Shown here in pieces: positions 1 through 7,261 of a stretch of 12,617 bases of DNA (position 1 is the stretch's first letter; the number at the start of each line of letters is the position of its first letter). Made by a program: the position numbers and the translations under genes. The stretch comes from Clostridia bacterium (GTDB lineage Bacteria > Bacillota_A > Clostridia > Oscillospirales > CAG-272): the NCBI GenBank assembly GCA_017547395.1, contig JAFYPS010000025.1, positions 1 to 12,617 of the forward strand, given 5' to 3'. Under the pieces are notes generated by a model. It was not told the origin of the DNA. It saw only the letters and a program-made list of their open reading frames with translations, and ran no database searches.

Positions 1-181
1 AGAGACCGAGCATACTGAAAACAAAGGTAAAGCCGATTACGAAAGAGAGTGCGCGGAGAAAAACGCGGTGCTTTTTGTCGGCATTTCCTGCGAAGTATGA
101 TACGTATATAGGAAGCATAGGCAGCATACAGGGGGAAATAAAGGAGATTACACCCTCAAGAAAAGTTATTAAAAAGTCCAT
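1..181 (-). CDS. ccdA: CcdA/DsbD-type thiol-disulfide transmembrane protein, N-terminal part only
   Basis: Sixty codons can be read from an ATG at 181-179; the rest lies beyond the left edge. The start has a strong ribosome site (GGAGGTCAA directly before ATG). The protein begins with a hydrophobic helix containing EGVISFISPCMLPMLPIYVS at about residues 9-28, followed by a short basic loop (DKKHR) and a second hydrophobic helix. The SFxSPCxLPxxPxYxSYxAG pattern, with its conserved Cys, marks the first helix of CcdA/DsbD-family proteins. These carry electrons from cytoplasmic thioredoxin across the membrane to extracytoplasmic thiol-disulfide proteins or cytochrome c maturation. The partner thioredoxin-like protein is not in the window. 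A terminator lies immediately upstream of the ribosome site. The family call is fairly sure; the exact substrate is unknown. Confidence 0.85.
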   Translation of the reverse strand, partial: MDFLITFLEGVISFISPCMLPMLPIYVSYFAGNADKKHRVFLRALSFVIGFTFVFSMLGL

Positions 182-193
182 TTGACCTCCGGT

Positions 194-222
194 AAAAAAG
201 CGATGCAAATGCATCGCTTTTT
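194..222 (-). terminator. Rho-independent terminator between the small membrane gene and ccdA
   Basis: On the minus strand a 12-bp perfect stem (AAAAAGCGATGC pairing with GCATCGCTTTTT, loop ATTT) ends in six T residues. It starts at the stop codon of the 80-residue gene and finishes four bases before the GGAGG of ccdA. The stem is A/T-flanked and could also work on the plus strand. Confidence 0.75.
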
Positions 223-464
223 CAGAATAATTTACATAAAATTTTCCACACTGCATATATAGCAGTGATAACGCCGAGCGCCGCGAAAAAGGCAACTGCT
301 TCGCGCGGAATTTCGCCCTTTACGTTTACGGAAAGAACGGGATTTTCAGGCTCGCTTTTGCGTTTTAAAGAAAAGTTTATATTGAAACGGCGCGTCAAAA
401 TACCGCGCAGCTTTTTGCAAAAACGCTTTCCGTTCAGTTTAATTCGTGTGATTTTATCGTTCAC
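222..464 (-). CDS. Small basic single-pass membrane protein, function unknown
   Basis: An 80-residue protein starting at GTG (464-462) and ending at TGA. An upstream in-frame TTG at 482 is unlikely to be the start: it lies in the AAAGGCGG ribosome site, which is seven bases before the GTG. Residues 1-45 are very basic (many Lys/Arg, NDKITRIKLNGKRFCKKLRG at the start). Residues about 55-80 form one hydrophobic segment (FFAALGVITAIYAVWKILC) ending near the C-terminus. This suggests a C-tail-anchored or single-pass protein with a charged cytoplasmic face. A good promoter (TTGCAA-17-TATACT) lies just upstream and gives a leader of about 16 nt. I do not recognise a family. Its neighbour ccdA is downstream on the same strand behind a terminator. 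Confidence 0.6.
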   Translation of the reverse strand: MNDKITRIKLNGKRFCKKLRGILTRRFNINFSLKRKSEPENPVLSVNVKGEIPREAVAFFAALGVITAIYAVWKILCKLF

Positions 465-486
465 GGTATCACCGCCTTTCAAATTC

Positions 487-515
487 AGTATAACTTAAAA
501 CTAAAAGTTTTGCAA
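487..515 (-). promoter_or_regulatory. Sigma-A-type promoter for the small membrane gene
   Basis: On the minus strand, TTGCAA (515-510), a 17-bp spacer and TATACT (492-487). The predicted transcript start near 480 leaves a short leader that begins just before the AAAGGCGG ribosome site of the GTG-start gene. The fit of promoter, ribosome site and start supports that gene being real. Confidence 0.65.
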
Positions 516-535
516 CCGCTTTTATTAAAAAACAC

Positions 536-564
536 TTTTATTTTGTAACGTAATATAGTATAAT
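536..564 (+). promoter_or_regulatory. Probable promoter of the recG block
   Basis: A perfect TATAAT at 559-564 lies in an AT-rich stretch 38 bp before recG. The -35 region at proper spacing (536-541, TTTTAT) is poor; TTGTAA at 543-548 is too close. The leader carries a G-rich ribosome site (GGGGGGAGGAG, 586-596) before the recG ATG. Confidence 0.45.
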
Positions 565-601
565 TAAAATAGTATAAATTTATTCGGGGGGAGGAGAGCG
601 T

Positions 602-2725
602 ATGGCCGGTCTTGATATGCCTGTAGGCAAACTTAAAGGAATCGGAAAAGTCAAAGAAGAGGCGTTTCACCGTCTCGGCATTTTTACGCTTTCCGATCTG
701 CTTAATCACTTTCCGACAAGGTACGAAAACCGCGGCGTCATTACATTGCTTGCGGACGGAACGGTAGGCGCGGCACAGTCCTATCTTCTTACGGTTGCAA
801 CGGCGCCAAAAATGGCAAGACTCCGCGGCAGTATGACTATTGTAAAATTCCGTGCCTTTGACGACAGCGGAAGCGTTGAGATAAGCTACTTCAATCAGCC
901 GTACGTAAAGGACAAGTTTTCAGTCGGTGAGACCTACCGTTTTTACGGTAAGCTTACTGAAAAGCTTGGGAGATTTTCGCTTTCCAACCCTGTAGCCGAA
1001 GTTTACGATGAGAGAACTGCGCTTCCCGAGCTTTATGCAGTTTACCGCATATCGTCACCGCTCAATAAAAATGTCATCCGCGACTGCGTAAGACAGGCAC
1101 TGTCGATTTGCAGAAGCGAGCTTTTTGATTTTGTGCCGCATAATATAAGGGAAAAATATGCCCTCGCGGGACGTACCTTTGCGCTTGAAAGCATACATAT
1201 TCCGGAGAGCCTTGAGGCGCTTGACCGTGCGGCACGCAGACTCGCGTTCGACGAGCTTCTCGAAACTTCTATTGCCGTCCGCGTGATGCGGAAAAAACAG
1301 GCAAAGAGTGTGGCGGAGCGAATGAAAGTAACAGATCTTTCTCCGTTTATGAGAACCGTTCCGTTTTCACTTACAGGTGCACAGAGCCGCGCGATAAACG
1401 ATATTATAAAAGATATGTGCGCGGGAGACGGTGACGATGCTCCGCGTATGTCGCGAATTCTTGTCGGTGACGTCGGTTGCGGCAAGACCGTATGCGCAGC
1501 GGCTGCGATGTATATGACAATGGCAAGCGGATTTCAGACTTTGATTATGGCGCCTACCGAAATTCTTGCCTCGCAGCACTATAAAGATCTTGCACCGCAG
1601 TTTGAGTCGCTTGGGTTTTACGTTGAAAAACTGACAGGTTCAACTACTGCCGCGGAGAAACGTCGCATCAAGAGCGGACTTGCGGACGGAAGTATAAATG
1701 CGGTTGTCGGCACACACGCGCTTATCGAAGATGACGTTATATTCAAGCACCTTGGACTTGCAGTCTGTGACGAGCAGCACCGATTTGGAATATCGCAGCG
1801 TGCAAATCTGCTTCGAAAGAGTCCGAGATCGCATATGCTTGTAATGACCGCAACACCTATACCACGTACCCTTTCGCTTGTTCTTTATGGGGATTTACAG
1901 ATATCTAAAATTGACGAGCTTCCTCCCGGCAGACAGAAGGTTGGAACCTATTTCGTTGATGAAAGTTACCGCCCGAGGCTCAACGCTTTTATCGAAAAAC
2001 AGATTTCGGAGGGTGGACAGGTTTACGTTGTGTGTCCTTCGGTAGAACCTCCGGAGGATGATGCCGACGAGGATGCATACACGGTCAGTGCCTTTGAAAC
2101 GGAGAGTTCTCCGCCGCTGAAGAGTGCGGTTGCATTTTCAAAGGAACTTTCCGAGATTTTTCCCAAAGCAAACGTTACCTACATCCACGGAAAACTTAAA
2201 AATGCAGACAAAAACGATATTATGTCCCGATTTGTTTCGGGTGAAATAAAAATACTCGTTTCAACAACCGTTATTGAAGTAGGTATAAACGTGCCTAACG
2301 CCTCGCTTATGATAATTGAAAACGCGGAGCGCTTCGGACTTTCACAGCTTCATCAGCTTCGAGGAAGAGTCGGACGCGGCACGCGTCATTCGCATTGCGT
2401 GCTTGTTTCGGACACCGACGGTGCAGTTGCAAAACAGCGTCTTAAACTTATGACAAAGACAAACGACGGCTTTGTTATTGCCGAAGAGGATCTTAAAATG
2501 CGCGGCCCCGGTGATTTTCTCGGAACCGACGGCGCACGGCAGAGCGGAGTCGGCGAAAACTTCCGCATGGCTGCAATCTGTAACGATCCGACGGTAGCGG
2601 AAGCCGCGGTAGAAGCGGCGACCGATCTTATAGAAAATGATCCCGCGCTTACTTCGCCCGCACTTGCACCGTTGCGTGAGCGTATTCAAAAGGCAATGGA
2701 AACAAGTGCAACTACAATGAATTAA
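602..2725 (+). CDS. recG: ATP-dependent DNA helicase RecG
   Basis: A 707-residue protein of normal or slightly long length for RecG. RecG is a double-stranded DNA translocase that reverses stalled replication forks and branch-migrates Holliday junctions. Visible parts are an N-terminal helix-hairpin-like LKGIGKVKEEAF at about 11-22, the wedge/OB domain near 60-150, the Walker A motif GDVGCGKT at about 289, and the DEQH box (CDEQHRFGISQR) with DEQH at 390-393. Motif III TATPIPRTL starts at 416 and motif VI QLRGRVGRG lies at about 585-592. The C-terminal EDLKMRGPGDFLGT region is also typical. The start is set by the strong G-rich ribosome site six bases upstream. The gene is followed 12 bp later by rarA, so the two are probably co-transcribed. 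Nothing is missing or broken. Confidence 0.97.
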   Translation: MAGLDMPVGKLKGIGKVKEEAFHRLGIFTLSDLLNHFPTRYENRGVITLLADGTVGAAQSYLLTVATAPKMARLRGSMTIVKFRAFDDSGSVEISYFNQPYVKDKFSVGETYRFYGKLTEKLGRFSLSNPVAEVYDERTALPELYAVYRISSPLNKNVIRDCVRQALSICRSELFDFVPHNIREKYALAGRTFALESIHIPESLEALDRAARRLAFDELLETSIAVRVMRKKQAKSVAERMKVTDLSPFMRTVPFSLTGAQSRAINDIIKDMCAGDGDDAPRMSRILVGDVGCGKTVCAAAAMYMTMASGFQTLIMAPTEILASQHYKDLAPQFESLGFYVEKLTGSTTAAEKRRIKSGLADGSINAVVGTHALIEDDVIFKHLGLAVCDEQHRFGISQRANLLRKSPRSHMLVMTATPIPRTLSLVLYGDLQISKIDELPPGRQKVGTYFVDESYRPRLNAFIEKQISEGGQVYVVCPSVEPPEDDADEDAYTVSAFETESSPPLKSAVAFSKELSEIFPKANVTYIHGKLKNADKNDIMSRFVSGEIKILVSTTVIEVGINVPNASLMIIENAERFGLSQLHQLRGRVGRGTRHSHCVLVSDTDGAVAKQRLKLMTKTNDGFVIAEEDLKMRGPGDFLGTDGARQSGVGENFRMAAICNDPTVAEAAVEAATDLIENDPALTSPALAPLRERIQKAMETSATTMN

Positions 2726-2737
2726 GGAATTGTTATT

Positions 2738-3958
2738 ATGGTAAATCAACCGCTTGCAGACAGACTTCGTCCCGAAAATTTAGACGATATGGTCGGACAG
2801 AGCCATCTGTTCGGCAAAAACGGAGTTGTTCGCAAAATGCTCGAAGGCGGCAGAGTCACGAATATGATTTTTTACGGTCCTCCCGGTACGGGAAAGACAA
2901 CTGCTGCAAATATTGTTGCAAAGCAGTCGGGAATGACGCTGTATAAGCTGAATGCCACAACCGCTTCGCTTTCCGACGTCAAGGACGTTATTTCGCAGTC
3001 GCAGAATATGTTCGGTGCCTCGGGAACTCTGCTCTATCTTGATGAGATTCAGTATTTTAACCGCAAGCAGCAGCAATCTCTGCTTGAATATATCGAGGAC
3101 GGTAGGGTTACGCTTATCGCCTCTACAACCGATAATCCTTATTTTTGCATTTACAACGCGATTTTATCACGTTGTGCAGTGTTTGAATTCAAGCCTGTTT
3201 CGGGTAAGGATATAAGCAAGGCTCTTCTTCGCGGTCTTGACACGCTCAACCGCGAGAGCGGGAAGAATATTGCTATAGACGATGATGCACTTGAGTTTAT
3301 TTCGGGTGTTGGCGGCGGTGACGTAAGAAGCGCGCTCGGCGTGCTCGAAAACGTTTATTCGATTGCAAAAGAAAGAATCACCGAAAGTGATGCAAAGGAG
3401 TTTATGCCTTCCTGTACGGGGAATTTTGACCGTATGGGAGACGTGCATTACAATCTTCTTTCCTGCCTGCAAAAGTCTATCCGCGGCAGCGATCCTGATG
3501 CCGCAGTATTCTACCTTGCAAGAATTTTAGAGGGAGGCGACCTGCTTTCAGCCTGCCGCAGACTTCTTGTAATTGCGAGCGAAGACGTTGGACTTGCATA
3601 TCCGCAGGCGGCAATAATGGCAAAGGCTTGTACGGATGCCGCAAAGGAACTCGGTCTTCCCGAGGCGGCGCTACCGCTTGCAAATCTTACGGTCGCTCTT
3701 GCAACCGCGCCAAAGTCGAACAGTGCATATAACGCATATGCCGCAGCGAAGAATGATTTTCTTTCGGGACTCGGACAGGATATTCCCGTTCATTTGCAGT
3801 CACCTCTGTTCAAGGGATATAAGTATCCGCACGATTATCCCAATCACTATGTCAAGCAGCAGTATCTGCCCGATGATTTAAAGGGTAAAAAATACTACGA
3901 ATACGGCGAGAACAAGAACGAACAAGCCGCAAAAGCGTACTGGGAAAAGATAAAATAA
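2738..3958 (+). CDS. rarA: Replication-associated recombination protein RarA/MgsA (AAA+ ATPase)
   Basis: A 406-residue clamp-loader-like AAA+ ATPase that acts at stalled or gapped replication forks; it forms tetramers and interacts with SSB in studied homologues. The start MVNQPLADRLRPENLDDMVGQ is the classic RarA N-terminus. Walker A GPPGTGKT is at 47-54 and Walker B LYLDEIQYF has Asp102-Glu103. The Walker B neighbourhood reads DEIQYFNRKQQ instead of the DEIHRFNKAQQ of proteobacteria, a form I recall as usual in Clostridia. The sensor region TTDNPYF and the arginine-finger region NAILSRC follow, and the C-terminal domain includes DVGLAYPQAA and HLQSPLFKGYKYPHDYP. It sits 12 bp after recG with a modest AAGGA ribosome site. 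The stop codon overlaps the outer end of a palindromic repeat, so the 3' end of the transcript probably carries that fold. Confidence 0.96.
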   Translation: MVNQPLADRLRPENLDDMVGQSHLFGKNGVVRKMLEGGRVTNMIFYGPPGTGKTTAANIVAKQSGMTLYKLNATTASLSDVKDVISQSQNMFGASGTLLYLDEIQYFNRKQQQSLLEYIEDGRVTLIASTTDNPYFCIYNAILSRCAVFEFKPVSGKDISKALLRGLDTLNRESGKNIAIDDDALEFISGVGGGDVRSALGVLENVYSIAKERITESDAKEFMPSCTGNFDRMGDVHYNLLSCLQKSIRGSDPDAAVFYLARILEGGDLLSACRRLLVIASEDVGLAYPQAAIMAKACTDAAKELGLPEAALPLANLTVALATAPKSNSAYNAYAAAKNDFLSGLGQDIPVHLQSPLFKGYKYPHDYPNHYVKQQYLPDDLKGKKYYEYGENKNEQAAKAYWEKIK

Positions 3959-4056
3959 TGCAGAATTCATAATGCAAAATGCAGAATGACGGTTGATTTT
4001 GGGCAAAGCCCGAAATCTTCATTTAATTCTGCATTCATAATTCTGCATTCTGCATT
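3957..4056. repeat. 100-bp imperfect palindrome with 7-bp-unit arms (element 1)
   Basis: The two arms are inverted copies made from degenerate heptads. On the left are TGCAGAA, TTCATAA, TGCAAAA and TGCAGAA; on the right are TTAATTC, TGCATTC, ATAATTC, TGCATTC and TGCATTG. The centre (about 3993-4015) is a hairpin with a 10-bp stem including one G-T pair (GATTTTGGGC / GCCCGAAATC) and an AAA loop. The left end overlaps the rarA stop codon. No protein is encoded. It resembles the short palindromic mobile repeats (MITE/REP-like) seen between genes in gut Clostridia, and it may also act as an RNA fold or terminator at the rarA 3' end. A second, diverged copy of the same design lies before dinB. Confidence 0.75.
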
Positions 4057-4094
4057 GATTTCTTGCACATACTAACGTAGCTTGCCTAAGCGCT

Positions 4095-4193
4095 ATGAAA
4101 GAGTATTTTTTAACAGGCTTTGCTGTGGGCCTTGTCACAGTACTTGTGCTAATGCTGATTTTTGGAATATGCATAAATCAAATTTTTATATAG
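4095..4193 (+). CDS. Possible 32-residue membrane peptide
   Basis: An ATG-to-TAG frame of 32 codons. The peptide begins MKEYFLTGFAVGLVTVLVLM and continues with a hydrophobic segment, so residues about 5-29 form one membrane helix after a short charged start. The TAG stop overlaps the AGGA ribosome site of the next gene, whose ATG is seven bases downstream; this arrangement favours translational coupling. Against it, the peptide's own ribosome site is weak (only TAAG nearby) and short AT-rich frames can look hydrophobic by chance. It falls outside the palindrome, so it is not part of the repeat. No family is recognised. Confidence 0.4.
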   Translation: MKEYFLTGFAVGLVTVLVLMLIFGICINQIFI

Positions 4194-4200
4194 GAAAAAT

Positions 4201-4902
4201 ATGAGAATAGACAAATTTTTATCCGAATGCAAGGTGGCAACCAGAAGCGAAACGGCGAAAGCCGTCAGGGCAAAGCAGGTGCTGCTTGACGGTGTACCCG
4301 TCAAACGTGCCGACACTCCCGTTGACCCGGAGAAGAATGTTGTTACCTTTTGCGGCGAGGTGGTAAATTATCGCCGTAATACATACGTTCTCCTTAATAA
4401 GCCTGACGGATACGTCAGTGCTACTGAGGACAAAAATGAAAAAACCGTGCTTGACCTTTTGCCGCCGGAGGTGCGGAAATTTGAAGTTTTCCCTTGCGGC
4501 AGACTTGATAAAAATACACTCGGACTGATGTTGCTTACCGACAACGGACCGCTTGCACACTTTCTGCTTTCACCGAAGCATCACGTCGAAAAGACGTACA
4601 GATTTGCTTCGGCAGCTCCTCTTTCAAAAGAGGATATCGAAAAGCTTGAAGGCGGTGTTGATATCGGTGGCTACGTTACAAAGCCGTGTAAAATAGAGAT
4701 GCAGAGTGAAACCGAGGGTGAAATTACGATTGCCGAGGGCAGATATCATCAGATAAAACTGATGCTTGGCGCAGTTGATAACCGCATTATCTACCTTGAG
4801 CGAGTGCGCTTTGCATTTCTCACGCTTGGTACGCTGAAGCGTGGAGAGTGGCGCTATCTCACCGAGGACGAATTTAAAAAACTTGAGGAATACGGAAAAT
4901 AA
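4201..4902 (+). CDS. rsuA: RsuA-family rRNA pseudouridine synthase
   Basis: A 233-residue enzyme that converts uridine to pseudouridine in ribosomal RNA; RsuA itself modifies U516 of 16S rRNA. An S4 RNA-binding domain occupies about residues 1-58 (MRIDKFLSE start, AKQVLLDGVPV). The catalytic domain follows, with the signature CGRLDKNTLGLMLLTDNG; Asp103 is the catalytic aspartate. The late motif EGRYHQIKLMLGAV (about 179-192) fits RsuA. RluB, RluE and RluF are related, so the target base is inferred from overall similarity and compact length. The ribosome site AGGA is five bases upstream. The stop is two bases before tex, whose ribosome site lies inside the end of this gene, so the two are probably co-translated. 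Confidence 0.9.
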   Translation: MRIDKFLSECKVATRSETAKAVRAKQVLLDGVPVKRADTPVDPEKNVVTFCGEVVNYRRNTYVLLNKPDGYVSATEDKNEKTVLDLLPPEVRKFEVFPCGRLDKNTLGLMLLTDNGPLAHFLLSPKHHVEKTYRFASAAPLSKEDIEKLEGGVDIGGYVTKPCKIEMQSETEGEITIAEGRYHQIKLMLGAVDNRIIYLERVRFAFLTLGTLKRGEWRYLTEDEFKKLEEYGK

Positions 4903-4904
4903 AT

Positions 4905-7064
4905 ATGGATATTTTAAAGAAACTTACAGAAGAACTCGGAATTAAGGATTGGCAGACCGAAAAGGCGGTTGCTCTTATCGATGAGGGAAACACGATTCCT
5001 TTTATCGCGCGTTATCGTAAGGAAGCGACAGGCAGCCTTGACGACGTGCAGCTCCGTACACTTTATGAGCGACTTGACTACCTCCGCCGTTTTGAAGAGC
5101 GTAAAGAGGAGATACGCGCGGCTATCGACGGTCAGGGCAAACTTACCGATGAGATCGTTGCGGCACTCGATGCGGCAGAGACACTCAACGAGCTTGAGGA
5201 CGTATATCTCCCGTATAAGCAAAAGCGTAAGACGCGTGCATCGGTTGCGCGTGAGCGCGGGCTTGAGCCGCTTGCACTGCTTATTTTTGCATGCGAGGCT
5301 GAGTATAATCCGTCTATCCGTGAAGTAGCGGCAGAATACGTTGATGAGGAAAAGGAAGTTCCCGACGTTGATTCGGCTATCGCGGGCGCACTTGACATTA
5401 TTGCCGAGGATATAGCGCAGAATGCGACCTTCCGCAAGACCATCCGTGAGGGAAGTGCGCGCCTCGGTATGCTTTCAAGCACTGCGGCAAAGGAAGAGGA
5501 CTCGGTTTATTCTATGTATTATACATACTCCGAGCCGGTAAACAAGGTGCGCCCTCACCGCTATCTTGCAATTGCACGCGGCGAACGTGAGGAGTTCCTC
5601 AAGGTTTCTCTTGACGTTCCCGAAGAGACTGTTTACGCTTACCTTGAGCGCGAGATAATCACAAATAAAGAGAGCGAAGCGGCAGAACTGCTTCGCCTGA
5701 CCATAAAGGATGCATACAAGCGCCTTATTGCGCCTGCAATTGAGCGCGAAATACGTGCAGACTTACTTGAAACCGCGTCCGACGGAGCTATAGGAGTATT
5801 TTCAAGCAATCTTCGCGGACTTCTCATGCAGCCGCCCGTACGCGGTAAAGTCGTTATGGGCTATGACCCGGGTTACCGTACAGGTTGCAAACTTGCGGTA
5901 GTCGATGAAACGGGCAAGGTGCTTGAAACGGCTGTGATTTATCCCACAAAGCCGTATGAGAGAACGGAGGAAAGCCGTCGCAAGGTGGTAGACCTTATCC
6001 GTCGCCACGGAGTTGACGTTATTTCTATAGGAAACGGTACGGCATCGCGCGAAAGCGAGCAGTTTATTGCAGAAACTATCAAAACCATTCCGCAGGACGT
6101 AAAATACGTTATCACAAACGAAGCGGGTGCATCGGTTTACTCTGCATCGAAGCTCGCGCAGGATGAGTTCCCCGACTTTGACGTTACCGAGAGAAGCGCG
6201 GTATCTATTGCCCGCAGACTTATCGACCCGCTTGCCGAACTTGTAAAAATTGAGCCAAAGGCTATCGGTGTCGGTCAGTATCAGCACGATATGCAGCCGA
6301 AAAAACTTGACTTTGCGCTTGGCGGAGTTGTAGAGGACTGTGTTAACAGCGTCGGCGTCGAGCTGAATACCGCGTCACACGCGTTGCTTTCCTACGTTGC
6401 TGGAATCAGTGCGGCATGTGCGAAAAACATCGTGAAATACCGTGAAGAAAAGGGCGCGTTTAAAAACCGCGAGGAACTTAAAAAAGTGTCGCGTCTCGGT
6501 GATAAGGTATATGAACAGTGTGCAGGCTTCCTCCGTGTAAGCGGAGGCGAGGAAATTCTTGATTGCACCGGTGTTCATCCCGAGTCTTACAGTGCGGCAC
6601 GCGGACTTCTTGAAATGTTCGGATACACCGCCGATGATGTGCGCGCAATGCGACTTGGCGGTCTTGCAGGCAAGGTTGCAAGAGAGGGAAGCGCGGCGGT
6701 AGCCGAGAAACTCGGCATAGGCGAGCCTACTCTGCTTGACATCTGCACAGAACTTGAGAAGCCCGGCCGTGACATCCGTGACGGACTCCCGGCACCGGTA
6801 CTCCGCGCAGACGTAATGCAGTTCGAGGATCTTCGCGAGGGAATGGAGCTTCGAGGAACGGTCAGAAACGTAGTTGACTTTGGTGCATTTGTAGATATAG
6901 GCGTGCATCAGGACGGATTGCTTCATATTTCCGAGATTGCAGACAAGTTTGTCAAGCATCCGAGCGACGTCCTTACCGTAGGTGACGTCATAACCGTGCG
7001 TATCAAGAGCATTGATGCAAAGAAGCATCGCATAGGCCTCACAAGGCGGGCAAAAGATGAATAA
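4905..7064 (+). CDS. tex: Tex-family RNA-binding transcription accessory protein
   Basis: A 719-residue cytoplasmic nucleic-acid-binding protein, the bacterial relative of eukaryotic Spt6, with domains in the usual order. The N-terminal helical Tex region is at about 1-200, including IPFIARYRKEATGSLDD at 27-43. The YqgF RNase H-like domain starts near 317, with the DPG of MGYDPGYRTGCKLAVVD at Asp321. Helix-hairpin-helix segments lie at about 500-550 (KNIVKYREEKGAFKNREELK). A C-terminal S1 RNA-binding domain spans about 642-715 (GTVRNVVDFGAFVDIGVHQDGLLHIS, split here only for length: the core is VDFGAFVDIG). Length and domain set are complete. It begins two bases after the rsuA-like gene, and only a weak hairpin follows, so the end of this transcript is not sharply defined. 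The role in transcription or RNA handling is known only in general terms. Confidence 0.97.
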   Translation: MDILKKLTEELGIKDWQTEKAVALIDEGNTIPFIARYRKEATGSLDDVQLRTLYERLDYLRRFEERKEEIRAAIDGQGKLTDEIVAALDAAETLNELEDVYLPYKQKRKTRASVARERGLEPLALLIFACEAEYNPSIREVAAEYVDEEKEVPDVDSAIAGALDIIAEDIAQNATFRKTIREGSARLGMLSSTAAKEEDSVYSMYYTYSEPVNKVRPHRYLAIARGEREEFLKVSLDVPEETVYAYLEREIITNKESEAAELLRLTIKDAYKRLIAPAIEREIRADLLETASDGAIGVFSSNLRGLLMQPPVRGKVVMGYDPGYRTGCKLAVVDETGKVLETAVIYPTKPYERTEESRRKVVDLIRRHGVDVISIGNGTASRESEQFIAETIKTIPQDVKYVITNEAGASVYSASKLAQDEFPDFDVTERSAVSIARRLIDPLAELVKIEPKAIGVGQYQHDMQPKKLDFALGGVVEDCVNSVGVELNTASHALLSYVAGISAACAKNIVKYREEKGAFKNREELKKVSRLGDKVYEQCAGFLRVSGGEEILDCTGVHPESYSAARGLLEMFGYTADDVRAMRLGGLAGKVAREGSAAVAEKLGIGEPTLLDICTELEKPGRDIRDGLPAPVLRADVMQFEDLREGMELRGTVRNVVDFGAFVDIGVHQDGLLHISEIADKFVKHPSDVLTVGDVITVRIKSIDAKKHRIGLTRRAKDE

Positions 7065-7080
7065 TTCTAATAAATTAGAA
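7065..7080. promoter_or_regulatory. Perfect short inverted repeat after tex
   Basis: TTCTAAT-AA-ATTAGAA begins at the base after the tex stop codon. The 7-bp arms are perfect. It could be part of the tex 3' end or a protein-binding site. It is too AT-rich and lacks the T run of a strong terminator, and it is about 120 bp from the next promoter. Confidence 0.35.
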
Positions 7081-7103
7081 CAATTCTTTTTAAAAAGCTT
7101 TAT

Positions 7104-7120
7104 AAAAAGCGTTGCTTTTT
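7104..7120 (+). terminator. Weak hairpin with T run, possible tex terminator
   Basis: AAAAAGC pairs with GCTTTTT over a GTT loop, and the T run is the 3' arm itself. Only two G-C pairs are present, so termination would be inefficient. No better terminator is seen between tex and the next promoter. Confidence 0.35.
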
Positions 7121-7196
7121 GAGCAGGTTGTGCATAATTAACAAAGCAAAAAGCGAAAGTTTGGGAATTCCACCACTATATTTTCGGACATACTTT

Positions 7197-7205
7197 TGCT
7201 ATAAT
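7197..7205 (+). promoter_or_regulatory. Extended -10 promoter of the sugar ABC ATPase gene
   Basis: TGC-TATAAT (TGnTATAAT, 7197-7205) is a perfect extended -10 element. The -35 position (about 7177-7182, TATATT) is poor, which is typical of extended -10 promoters. A start near 7212 gives a leader of about 50 nt that holds a short CCTG/CAGG hairpin and ends with the strong ribosome site CGGAGG at about 7248-7253. Confidence 0.7.
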
Positions 7206-7261
7206 AATAGGGTAAAAAATTGCCTGCAAGTCAGGTAAACTTAAAAACGGAGGATGCAAAT

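Noticed and set aside
265..498. 77-residue plus-strand frame opposite the small membrane gene
   Set aside because: No ribosome site, and the minus-strand frame has a promoter, ribosome site and terminator. The plus frame is a shadow.
3957..4056. CRISPR array
   Set aside because: The short units are contiguous heptads in inverted arms, with no 30-bp repeats or spacers and no cas genes nearby.
6375..7028. 217-residue antisense frame inside tex
   Set aside because: Codon-aligned shadow of tex with no expression signals or known domain.
7220..7261. Upstream TTG start for the UgpC-type protein
   Set aside because: It would put the CGGAGG ribosome site inside the coding region, and family members start at the [13 protein letters not shown] position.
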